Source of the DNA: Candidatus Sigynarchaeota archaeon | GTDB taxonomy: Archaea; Asgardarchaeota; Jordarchaeia; Jordarchaeales; Jordarchaeaceae | Assembly: GCA_030587505.1 (NCBI GenBank) | Contig: JAUQYY010000252.1 | Coordinates: 1-12,324, forward strand | Direction: 5' to 3' | Length of the DNA stretch: 12,324 bases | In this document: positions 5,518-12,209 of the stretch, in pieces | How positions within the stretch are numbered: position 1 is the stretch's first letter | Layout: every line of letters starts with the position of its first letter | Program-made: the position numbers and the translations under genes | The notes under the pieces: generated by a model | Database searches by the model: none | Seen by the model: only the letters and a program-made list of their open reading frames with translations | What the model was told of the DNA's origin: nothing

Positions 5518-7425
5518 ATGGTTTATTTTAACTCCAGACTTGTGGAAAGGGCAGGTAGAAGGAGGCTTGACTGTTTGTTCGAATCTGATCCGGAGCTTGA
5601 GGAAGCTATACTGAGAGAGATTTCTGCTGAGGAGATGATGAAGAATCTAAAGTGGCTCGCGGAGGAGGTTCCCGAACGATTAGCCGGGAGCCCGGAGGAC
5701 CTCAAGACGGCTGAGTGGATTAAGAGCACTCTTGAGGGCTACGGTGTTCACGTTGACATATACGAGTTTGACGCGTTGTTGAGTTTTCCCCTTTACGCTG
5801 AGTTGAAGGTTTTGTCCCCCGGTCCTGTTCAATCCATTGAGGCTGTCGCGTTTGCGCACAGCGCTTCCACCCTGCCCGAGGGAATAAGCGGCGAGCTAGT
5901 TTATGTTGGAGCAGGTGGGGAGAAGGATTATGAGAATGTTGATGCTGAGGGCAAGATAACACTGGCAGAGATCTCCTATGATCCTCCCCGGCCCGAGAAG
6001 ATCCGTATCGCTCAGAGGCATGGGGCTAAGGCTCAGATTCAGATGAACTGGGGCGACGTTAAGCACGAGGTCCTTCCGAAAGGAACAGTGAAGCCCGTTT
6101 GGGGTAACCCCACACCCGAAACCATAGACCTGATGCCTACCATACCCGGAATCGGTATCACCCGCAAGAGCGGGGAGTGGTTGAAGGAGCTCCTGGAGAA
6201 GGGCAAGGTCCGGGTCTGGATGAGGGTGGAGGCAACGAGAGAGTGGATAAAAATCCCGATGCCCGTGGCAACCATTAGGGGGAAGGAGGAGCCCGAAAAA
6301 TTCGTGATGATGGGGGGACACATTGACGCCTGGGGCGGAGGAGTGACGGACAACGGGACGGGGATTGTTTGCATCATGGAGATGGCCAGAGTCTTCCAGA
6401 AACACAGAGACAAGCTGAAGCGCTCCGTACGCTTTGGGTTTTGGGCGGCGCACGAAACAGGAATCATGGAGGGCTCCACCTGGTACACGGACAACTTCTG
6501 GTCCGACCTGAACAAGAACTGCATAGCCTACCTCAACTGCGACTCCACGGGAATGATCGGAAGCCAGCTCTACTTCCCACTGTACCACGAGGAGACCGAA
6601 AGATTCCTAATGAAGGTTGTGGAAGACACGCTGGGAAAGGACGAGGTCAAGGAGATAATGAACACCAGAGAGTTCGCAAGAAGCATCGGCTTCGAAGTGG
6701 GTCTGCGTCCCAGCAAGGTGGCGGACAACGGCTCATTCTTCGGACTCGGAGTACCCATCGTCGACGCCCGAACAATGTTCCCAACGGAGACAATCCTTGA
6801 GGAGCACATGGCTGTGCTAGGCTGGTGGTACCAGAGTGATGAGGACACGCTAGACAAGGTGGACCCCAAAATGCTGGAAAAGGTTATGAAGGCCGATTCA
6901 ATCTTCCTCCTGAGGCTGATAAACAGCCCTATCATTCCCTTCGAGTTCTTCTCCCTGGCTGGCATCCTCAAAGACAGGCTCAAGGAACTGAACGAGTCAG
7001 CAAAGGGCAGAATGGACCTAAAACCACTGATACAAACGGCTGAGGAGCTGGAGAAAAAAGCCAAGGAGATGGACGAAACCATACAGAAGGTCTGGAAGAA
7101 GTACAAAAGCGAACCCACGAAAGAGACAAGAGAGCTATTCAAAGAAATTAACGAGACCATTATGAAGCTCAGCAGGCTGCTCATACCAATAAACTACACC
7201 TACGTGGGCAGGTACGGGAGAGACCCCTACGGAGCCACCTACGTGAACAAACCCATACCCGTGCTGCTTCCCTTGGTTGAGTACGCGGAAATGGACCCCG
7301 AATCCGAGGAGTACAAGCTAATGACCACGAAACTCATGCAGGAGAGGAACAAGGTGTCAGACACGCTGGAGGAGGCACTCTGGCACGTGAACCGCATAAT
7401 CCGCGAAATGAAGAAACACTTGTAA
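5518..7425 (+). CDS. M28-family metallopeptidase-like protein with PA-like insert
   Basis: A 635-residue protein that belongs with M28 aminopeptidase/carboxypeptidase-like zinc enzymes (transferrin receptor and PSMA relatives). There is no signal peptide, so it is probably cytosolic. The N-terminal 75 residues are helical, a PA-like region lies at about 110-230, the catalytic domain at about 245-455 and a helical C-terminal region at about 460-635. Metal-site residues visible are His268 and Asp270 in GGHIDAW, Asp278 in VTDNGTG, Glu313 in AAHETGIMEGS and Asp342 in NCDSTG. Two key positions look altered: His312 sits where the general-base Glu of the usual EE pair is expected, and Gln439 in WWYQSDEDTLDKVD sits where the last His ligand is expected. 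Activity is therefore uncertain. ATG 5518 follows an in-frame stop closely; the GGAGG at 5494-5498 is about 20 bases away, too far for a normal SD. The frame is intact. Confidence 0.88.
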   Translation: MVYFNSRLVERAGRRRLDCLFESDPELEEAILREISAEEMMKNLKWLAEEVPERLAGSPEDLKTAEWIKSTLEGYGVHVDIYEFDALLSFPLYAELKVLSPGPVQSIEAVAFAHSASTLPEGISGELVYVGAGGEKDYENVDAEGKITLAEISYDPPRPEKIRIAQRHGAKAQIQMNWGDVKHEVLPKGTVKPVWGNPTPETIDLMPTIPGIGITRKSGEWLKELLEKGKVRVWMRVEATREWIKIPMPVATIRGKEEPEKFVMMGGHIDAWGGGVTDNGTGIVCIMEMARVFQKHRDKLKRSVRFGFWAAHETGIMEGSTWYTDNFWSDLNKNCIAYLNCDSTGMIGSQLYFPLYHEETERFLMKVVEDTLGKDEVKEIMNTREFARSIGFEVGLRPSKVADNGSFFGLGVPIVDARTMFPTETILEEHMAVLGWWYQSDEDTLDKVDPKMLEKVMKADSIFLLRLINSPIIPFEFFSLAGILKDRLKELNESAKGRMDLKPLIQTAEELEKKAKEMDETIQKVWKKYKSEPTKETRELFKEINETIMKLSRLLIPINYTYVGRYGRDPYGATYVNKPIPVLLPLVEYAEMDPESEEYKLMTTKLMQERNKVSDTLEEALWHVNRIIREMKKHL

Positions 7426-7438
7426 CGTTGGAAATGGC

Positions 7439-7470
7439 AAAAAATGAAAAATGAGAGGGAAGGGTTTTTT
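7439..7470. terminator. Bidirectional T-tract between convergent genes
   Basis: On the plus strand GGTTTTTT (7463-7470) follows the peptidase gene. On the minus strand, 7464-7439 reads as CCCTTCCCTCTC followed by two T runs after the acyl-CoA dehydrogenase stop. One 45-base gap thus appears to serve termination of both genes. Confidence 0.5.
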
Positions 7471-8748
7471 CTAGAATCTTTCGTCTTCCTTGCTCCACTC
7501 GGGGTACCAACGGTAGTACTCTTTTGGCCTTGCTTTCCTTAGCCCCTCATAGGTTGCTTTCGCGAGTATGATGACGCCCTGCCGGGTTCGGTACAGGTCA
7601 ACAAGCTTCTTCTCCTCGAGTGAAACAAGCGCCTCGTCGAGCTGTTCTTCGTCCAGTCCGGTGTCCTCCATTAGCTCCTCTCTTCTCATGTGGAGCCCGG
7701 GATTCACGAAGTAGTCGTCCGCGAGGGCCTCTAGGATGGCTTTCTCTATCTCCTCGAGGCTGGTGGGGGCCTTCTTGGGAGCCTTCTCGGGCTTGTAGTA
7801 CGGTATGGGCCACCTCAGCTCCTTGTGGATGCGTCTTCTGGGAGCCTTCAGCTCGTCGGCCATGATTCTCCTCGCCTGAGCTGTTAGCAGCCTCCTCAGG
7901 ACCTCGTTCGTTCCAGCGCCAACCTCAAGTATTTTCGCGTCCATGAGGATTCTCTCAACTGGGTAGTACTTCGTGAAGCTGTCTCCGCCTATTATTTGGA
8001 GAGCGTTTAGCGCCGCCTGCGTCGCCGCCTCAGTGGCGTATATTTTGGCTGCGTTTGCTTCCACCACCGGGTTTAGGCCCTGGTCCATCATCCAGGCGGC
8101 GTAGTAGGTTAGTAGCCTGGCGGTTTTCAGGGCTATTATGATGTCCGCGAGCTTGTACTGGTTGCTTTCGAAGTCTATGGTTCTCCGTCCGAACTGCACC
8201 CTCCTCGTTGTGAAGAACAGAGCGTATCTCAGCGCCTCCCTTATCCCGGCGATTATCTGCGTCGCCACGGTCAGCCTCTCAAAGTTTAGACCAGCGGTCA
8301 TAACTCCCCAGCCGTTTCCCTCGCCAGCCAGCACGTTCTCAGCCGGAACCCTTACGTTGTCAAAATCAAGGATTCCGTTCCGTATGCCCTCAAAAACAGC
8401 AAGCTCGTTCACCCTCTCAACGGTGAAGCCGGGTGTTCCCTTCTCAACAATGAACGCGGTTAGGTGTTTGTAAGCCGCTCTGTCCCCGGGATCGTCGCTG
8501 GTCTTCGCGTAGAGCATGTAGATGTCCGCCACCCCGGTGTTTGAGATGAACCTTTTCTTCCCGTTTATCACCCACTCGTCTCCGTCCCTAACCGCGGTTG
8601 TTCTGATGCCTGCCGCGTCGGTTCCCACGAAGGGCTCGGTGAGCGTTATCGCACCCAGCAGTTCCCCCCTAGCGAATCTGGGAAGCCACCTTTCCTTCTG
8701 CTCGTCCGTTCCGAACATGCATATCTGCTCCAGGCCGCCGAACATGGT
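7471..8748 (-). CDS. Acyl-CoA dehydrogenase, main part with C-terminal winged-helix extension
   Basis: A flavoenzyme that desaturates an acyl-CoA at the alpha-beta bond using FAD. This part holds residues 92-516 of a reconstructed 516-residue protein; an ORF within it opens at ATG 8745. Motifs include FGTDEQKERWLP, the flavin-binding TEPFVGTDAAG, RRVQFG and LQIIGGDSF. The Glu in LNFERLTVA (about 248) is where isovaleryl-CoA and long-chain enzymes have their catalytic base, and the usual alternative site reads GAGTNE with Ala (about 370), also as in isovaleryl-CoA dehydrogenase. This suggests, but does not prove, a branched acyl-CoA substrate. The core ends near 392. About 120 extra residues follow: a Pro/Lys linker, then a winged-helix-like domain (about 423-497; EIEKAILEALADDYF, REELMEDTGLDEEQLDEAL, LVDLYRTRQGVIIL) and an aromatic tail. 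No ETF genes are nearby. Confidence 0.9.
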   Translation of the reverse strand, partial: TMFGGLEQICMFGTDEQKERWLPRFARGELLGAITLTEPFVGTDAAGIRTTAVRDGDEWVINGKKRFISNTGVADIYMLYAKTSDDPGDRAAYKHLTAFIVEKGTPGFTVERVNELAVFEGIRNGILDFDNVRVPAENVLAGEGNGWGVMTAGLNFERLTVATQIIAGIREALRYALFFTTRRVQFGRRTIDFESNQYKLADIIIALKTARLLTYYAAWMMDQGLNPVVEANAAKIYATEAATQAALNALQIIGGDSFTKYYPVERILMDAKILEVGAGTNEVLRRLLTAQARRIMADELKAPRRRIHKELRWPIPYYKPEKAPKKAPTSLEEIEKAILEALADDYFVNPGLHMRREELMEDTGLDEEQLDEALVSLEEKKLVDLYRTRQGVIILAKATYEGLRKARPKEYYRWYPEWSKEDERF

Positions 8749-9020
8749 GCGCTATAGACCCCGCCTATGGAGCCCGCTTGTGTGAGTCCTTCACAGATAA
8801 TCTCGCAGCCGGTAATCCCTACTTCCTTTCCCATTCCGCCGTACTCTTCTGGTACGAGTGCCCCGAACCATCCCTTATCGGCAACCATTTTTATAAGGTC
8901 ACGGGGATGCTCCTTCTTTATAGTTGCTTCGTAGGCTCGGGGGGTTATCTCCTCCACAAACTCTTCAACCTCATCCGTGAGCTGCTTCTGCCTCTCAGTG
9001 AACCAGGGATACTTCTCCAT
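8749..9020 (-). CDS. Acyl-CoA dehydrogenase, N-terminal part before a frameshift
   Basis: This part encodes the first 91 residues of the acyl-CoA dehydrogenase. It includes the alpha-helical N-domain with WFGALVPEEYGGMGKEVG, which ends in GSIGGVYSA exactly where family members continue into the segment that is encoded, one frame over, from ACC ATG at 8748-8743. Restoring one base near 8749-8750 gives 1551 bases, a whole number of codons. ATG 9020 is chosen over longer starts because GAGGTGG (9029-9035) lies 8 bases upstream and the protein then begins MEKYPWFTERQKQL, as is common in the family. Without repair the N-terminal frame runs on to 8646 with unrelated residues. Confidence 0.85.
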
Positions 9021-9028
9021 TCGGAAAA

Positions 9029-9066
9029 CCACCTCTACTGTTAACTGGTACAAACTTTAAAAACAA
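9029..9066 (-). promoter_or_regulatory. Promoter and Shine-Dalgarno of the acyl-CoA dehydrogenase gene
   Basis: Read on the minus strand, a TTTTTAAAGTTT element at about 9066-9053 resembles a TATA box, and GAGGTGG at 9035-9029 is a strong SD 8 bases before ATG 9020. This suggests the gene can be transcribed separately from the upstream Fe-S gene. Confidence 0.45.
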
Positions 9067-9114
9067 GAATCAGAACTAGCTTATACCTTTTTCCCCGTTT
9101 GGAGCGGCCCGTAT

Positions 9115-9139
9115 AAAGGAGGGAAAGAGGAGGAATAAA
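9115..9139 (-). terminator. Pyrimidine tract after the Fe-S protein gene
   Basis: On the minus strand this reads as TTATTCCTCCTCTTTCCCTC and a few further bases, shortly after the Fe-S gene stop at 9159. It matches the C/T-rich 3' tracts of other genes here. Confidence 0.4.
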
Positions 9140-9158
9140 CAGATTGGTGGCTTTTTTC

Positions 9159-9521
9159 CTACTTATTTTTTTTCTTGGCCTTGAGGATCGCCATTCCCAT
9201 CTCGATAACCCTGTTGAAGGGCTCCTCGAAGTCTTCCCTGAGCTTGAGAGTGATTGCCTCCTGGGGGCAGGTTGTTGCGCACAGTCCGCATCCGAGGCAC
9301 TTGTTCCTGTCCACGGTGGCTGTTTCTTCCAGGGTTATCGCCCTGACGGGGCACCTGTCGACGCAGACTCCGCAGCCGATGCAGTTTTCTTGGTCTATGA
9401 TGGATTCGAACATGGCGTTCAGGTACTTGTGTTTGTCGTGTCCCAGCTTGGTTATTCCTTTCATTGATGCGCAGCAGCATGGGCAGCAGTTGCAAATGTT
9501 TGACAGGTGCTTTGAGTTGAC
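9159..9521 (-). CDS. Fragment: CNCCPCCC and twin [4Fe-4S] ferredoxin domain
   Basis: From GVNSKHLSNICNCCPCCC onward this frame holds both CxxCxxCxxxCP ferredoxin clusters and ends in a lysine-rich tail with its stop at 9159. No start codon with an SD sits at its beginning, so by itself it would only be translated if the frame break upstream is an artefact or is bypassed. Confidence 0.65.
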   Translation of the reverse strand, partial: VNSKHLSNICNCCPCCCASMKGITKLGHDKHKYLNAMFESIIDQENCIGCGVCVDRCPVRAITLEETATVDRNKCLGCGLCATTCPQEAITLKLREDFEEPFNRVIEMGMAILKAKKKNK

Positions 9522-9895
9522 CCCGCGTGTACGAGTCCCGCCCTGTCCGCCTCTTCGATGATTTTTATCGCCTCGTCGGCTGTTATTTCTCGTCCCATGC
9601 CGTTTTCGATGTAGTATTCGGCTGCGGCTCCGAAGCTGAGGCAGGTTTCCAAGGGATAGTCGCATCCCTCCCCGTTTAGTCTTGCTTCCTTGCGGCAGAT
9701 GCACTCCGTAACGGCGATTTTCCTGGCTTTTCTTATGCTCTCCTTGAGTTTGAGGTACGGGTAGAGCACCGTTCCGGTCTGTATTTTCTCCTCCACGGGT
9801 AGCACCTTGAATCCGGGGATGTTGCTCCGCCCTATCTCGTTAAGGTACGCTGTGTCGTAGTATTCCTTGAAGAGATTCGTGAGCTCCTTGTCTAT
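9521..9895 (-). CDS. Fragment: central cysteine segment of the Fe-S protein
   Basis: Re-reading one A at 9895 opens the frame …IDKELTNLFKEYYDTAYLNEIG…, which continues through TECICRKEARLNGEGCDYPL and EADRAGLVHAG. After the G run at 9524-9521 this frame turns to unrelated residues. A GTG at 9805 is only an internal codon of this segment. Confidence 0.6.
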
Positions 9896-10161
9896 TTTTT
9901 GACGGAGTACTCGTACAGTCCTATCATGAAGGGCGCGGCGTTGTAGAGCGTTTTACCCTCTCTTCGAATCCTGAAGATGAGTCCCTTTTTTGACATAGCC
10001 TCGAGTCTCTGCTCAAGCTCCTTCTCATCCAAACCTGTCCTCTTGGCTATTTCTGAGACTTCCTCAGGGACGGGGGAAAGCAACACCGCTGTTTTCGCTT
10101 CCTCCTCCGTGAAAAGCCTTTTTAATATCTTGATCTCAACCCCCGAAGGGGTTTTGGGAAC
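9892..10161 (-). CDS. Fragment: winged-helix domain of the Fe-S protein
   Basis: This open segment runs from VPKTPSGVEI to a TAG at 9894-9892 just after GLYEYSVKK. It holds the DNA-binding-like helix-turn-helix (VSEIAKRTGLDEKELEQRLE) and wing (KGLIFRIRREGKTLYN). A GTG at 10086 could start a 64-residue product, but residues upstream of it still match the family, so it is an internal fragment and not a separate gene. Confidence 0.6.
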   Translation of the reverse strand, partial: VPKTPSGVEIKILKRLFTEEEAKTAVLLSPVPEEVSEIAKRTGLDEKELEQRLEAMSKKGLIFRIRREGKTLYNAAPFMIGLYEYSVKK

Positions 10162-10229
10162 CTCCTAATGGAAACTGGTCCAAAAATTCTCTAAGCCTTA
10201 AGTAGGGTTCATCAGACATACGATTAATC

Positions 10230-10260
10230 CCACCTGCTGATACTCAACAAGCTCTTAAAC
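10230..10260 (-). promoter_or_regulatory. Promoter and Shine-Dalgarno of the Fe-S protein gene
   Basis: On the minus strand a GTTTAAGAGC element (10260-10251) lies about 35-40 bases before ATG 10219, suitable for a TATA box, and AGGTGG (10235-10230) is an SD 10 bases before the ATG. This supports the short upstream ATG as the true start. Confidence 0.45.
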
Positions 10261-10420
10261 ATTCCTGTTTGTGAGGTGGCAGAAATTTTTGTTAACAGGT
10301 CTATGAATCCTAACTCTTTTAAAAAGTTTTATTTCAACCTCGTATCCGCCTTTTTTCTCGTGGTGGGACAATTCTCTGATGAATTTCTTGTTCTTTAATC
10401 CCGAAGCTTTTTATGTTAAA

Positions 10421-10430
10421 ATTTATAATA
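10421..10430 (+). promoter_or_regulatory. TATA-like box of the Nudix gene
   Basis: ATTTATAATA lies about 70 bases before the TTG start in an otherwise AT-rich divergent spacer (10220-10500). A hydrophobic 31-codon frame (ATG 10303 to TAA 10398) also lies in this spacer with only a weak AGGT upstream. Confidence 0.35.
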
Positions 10431-10500
10431 AATGACTCCCATATTTTTCGCACCCGTTGCCTTTCTGGGGCAATTGTAAAAACCGATGAGCTGATTAGGT

Positions 10501-10935
10501 TTGCCTAGGGAGTTTTCCGCCGGCGTCGTGATTTACAGAATGGAGAACGGTAACCCAAAGTATCTCATTCTGCAGCATGAGAGGGGGCACTGGGACTTCG
10601 TGAAAGGAAACCTGGAAAAAAATGAGAAGCTTAGAGACACCATGATAAGAGAAACAATGGAGGAAACAGGTATCCGTGACCTAGTGTTCAATGAGGGCTT
10701 CGAGCAGAAAATCAGCTACTTTTACAGGAGACGGGGAAAAACCGTTTACAAGCAAGTCGTTTTCCACCTAGCCGAAACCAAAACCAGCCGGGTTAAGATT
10801 TCACACGAACACGTCGACTACGACTGGGTAACCTACGAAGAGGCGCTGAAAAAATTGACCTACGAAAACTCGAGAAAAACCCTGAGAAGAGCGCACAAGA
10901 TAGTTATGAATGAACGTTACATTCAAAACAAGTGA
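10501..10935 (+). CDS. Nudix hydrolase, asymmetric Ap4A-hydrolase-like
   Basis: A cytosolic Nudix enzyme of 144 residues, the usual length for archaeal bis(5'-nucleosyl)-tetraphosphatase-like proteins, which cleave dinucleoside polyphosphates or related nucleotides. The Nudix box is complete at 36-58: G-x5-E-x7-REtmEETGI, with all metal-binding glutamates. Family features around it are SAGVVIYR (6-13), GHWDFVKG (29-36; usually HWDFPKG, here Val for Pro), and YFYRRRGKTVYKQVVFHLAET then HEHVDYDWVTYEEAL. TTG 10501 is taken as start because later in-frame GTG or ATG codons would cut into the conserved first strand. AGGT directly before it is too close to be a normal SD. The gene diverges from the Fe-S gene. 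Confidence 0.92.
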   Translation: MPREFSAGVVIYRMENGNPKYLILQHERGHWDFVKGNLEKNEKLRDTMIRETMEETGIRDLVFNEGFEQKISYFYRRRGKTVYKQVVFHLAETKTSRVKISHEHVDYDWVTYEEALKKLTYENSRKTLRRAHKIVMNERYIQNK

Positions 10936-10988
10936 AATGTCGGCTTCTCTTATTTCCGAAACCCTGATAGTACCTGTTGCTTTTCGTG

Positions 10989-11004
10989 GGATGCTACAGC
11001 ATCC
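10989..11004. other. Small perfect hairpin between convergent genes
   Basis: GGATGC-TACA-GCATCC forms a 6-bp stem with a 4-base loop (7 bp if the loop closes to two). It lies in the 98-base gap between the Nudix and permease stop codons. It has no following T run, so a role in termination or mRNA 3' end stability is only possible. Confidence 0.3.
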
Positions 11005-11033
11005 GCGGAGCGGAGTTAGGAGTGCTGAGAGGT

Positions 11034-12197
11034 CTACCTGAGGATGAACAGTGAAAGTGCCGCTGCTGATACGAGAAGATAAATCAGTGAGTGCTTGTGA
11101 AAATCTTTAATGAACCCCCTCTTGTCAATAATCAGTCTAAATGAGATGACGTTAGCGAGCGAAGCTATGAGGGTGCCGTTCCCACCCACGTTAACCCCAT
11201 ACAGAAGCGTCCTCCAGTTACAGGTGAACTGGGATAAGAAAATCGTCGCCGGCACGTTGCTTATCACCTGTGAAAGAAGAATAGAGGTAACAAAGAGAAA
11301 AACCGGGTCGTTGAGAGAGTACACTAAGCCCGGAAGCAGAGCGTTGAAAACCTTCACACCCAGCCCCGTGTCAATGAACATCAGAACGAATATGGCGATG
11401 AGCATCCAGTCAACCCTGCGAAACGTACCGCGGAAAAACACAGCATACACAGCAACCACCAGGACAACGGCGACCAGAACCATGTCAAGGTCACAAAAGG
11501 CGAGAAAAGCCACGAAGACCGCAACCGAACCGACAAAAAGCCTCCTATCCAGCTTCAATTCCCCAACACTCGACACCTTGCAACCGATTTCCCGGTTGTG
11601 TCCACTGAAAACCAGAAACTCGTAGAGGAGCAGCAGTGAAAGCAGCGCTATCTCAAACGGAGCCATAACCGTGAGAAAACCTAGGAAGGATACTCCACTC
11701 TTATGCCACACGAAAATGTTCTGTGGATTCCCTATGGGTGTGAGACTCGACCCCACGTTCGCCGCGATTGTTTCGAAAACCACAAGCTTAACCATCTTGC
11801 CACCCAAATCCTCTCCAGCAAGCTCACACATGCTTATGGTCAGTGGAACCACAACAAAAAGAGCAACATCATTAGTCACAAAGGCGGACAGCACCGCGGT
11901 GAAAAGAGTCAAGACAAGCACCAGATTCCTCGGAGTCCTAACACGCCTAAGAATCCTCTCCCCCACCAAGTAGAAGTAGTTAGACAGTTTCATACCGGTG
12001 GTGACCACAAGCAGACCCACAATGGTTCCGATCGTTTCCCAATTAACCATCATAACCGCTTCATCAACAAAAAGCGACAGACCCAAAACCAGAACAGCGA
12101 CAACCAGAACTGCAAAAAAGAAAAGCAACACAACCAGAAGAAGATTACTCTTACACTTCTCAAACAAAACACCAAGCCATGGCAGAAACCTCATCAC
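11034..12197 (-). CDS. ArsB/NhaD/SLC13-type (ion transporter superfamily) permease
   Basis: An integral membrane transporter of 386-387 residues with about ten to eleven hydrophobic segments. It shows the pseudo-duplicated signatures of the ion transporter superfamily. Numbered from ATG 12194, the first half has SAFVTNDVALFVVVPLT (103-119) and ANVGSSLTPIGNPQNIF (145-161); the second half has SNVPATIFL (312-320) and GVNVGGNGTLIASLAN (333-348). The GNPQN motif is common in ArsB/NhaD-like members. The substrate could be arsenite, Na+/H+, or a carboxylate or oxyanion, and nothing nearby (no arsR, no arsA) decides it. GTG 12197 or ATG 12194 is the start, bounded by an in-frame TAA at 12198-12200; GAGGTGA lies 12 bases before the GTG. 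It is convergent with the Nudix gene and its frame is intact. Confidence 0.9.
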   Translation of the reverse strand: MMRFLPWLGVLFEKCKSNLLLVVLLFFFAVLVVAVLVLGLSLFVDEAVMMVNWETIGTIVGLLVVTTGMKLSNYFYLVGERILRRVRTPRNLVLVLTLFTAVLSAFVTNDVALFVVVPLTISMCELAGEDLGGKMVKLVVFETIAANVGSSLTPIGNPQNIFVWHKSGVSFLGFLTVMAPFEIALLSLLLLYEFLVFSGHNREIGCKVSSVGELKLDRRLFVGSVAVFVAFLAFCDLDMVLVAVVLVVAVYAVFFRGTFRRVDWMLIAIFVLMFIDTGLGVKVFNALLPGLVYSLNDPVFLFVTSILLSQVISNVPATIFLSQFTCNWRTLLYGVNVGGNGTLIASLANVISFRLIIDKRGFIKDFHKHSLIYLLVSAAALSLFILR

Positions 12198-12209
12198 TTA
12201 CGCCCCGTG

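Larger units (their letters stand above)
9159..10219 (-). pseudogene. Winged-helix, cysteine-rich 2x[4Fe-4S] protein, frame broken three times
   Basis: Joined across three frame breaks, this is one gene of 353 residues, the normal size of a known bacterial and archaeal family of winged-helix ferredoxin-like proteins, probably redox carriers or sensors in the cytosol. ATG 10219 has AGGTGG 10 bases upstream. Order of parts: MSDEPYLRLREFLDQFPLG, then SGVEIKILKRLF, a winged helix (about 36-100), a linker, CIC…C…C cysteines (173, 175, 186, 193), CNCCPCCC (243-250), and two ferredoxin motifs CIGCGVCVDRCP (280-291) and CLGCGLCATTCP (308-319). Breaks: one extra base near 10161-10162, one missing A in the run at 9895-9900, and one missing G in the run at 9521-9524. 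Net repair turns 1061 bases into 1062. It lies upstream of the acyl-CoA dehydrogenase on the same strand and diverges from the Nudix gene. Functional status depends on whether the breaks are real. Confidence 0.85.

Noticed and set aside
9163..9495. Arg/Gln-rich ORF overlapping the ferredoxin domain on the same strand
   Set aside because: It is a shifted reading of the ferredoxin-encoding sequence with low-complexity residues.
9892..9903. Programmed -1 frameshift at the A6 run followed by TAG
   Set aside because: Possible in principle, but the same gene has two further breaks, one in the opposite direction, so a general artefact or decay explains all of them better.
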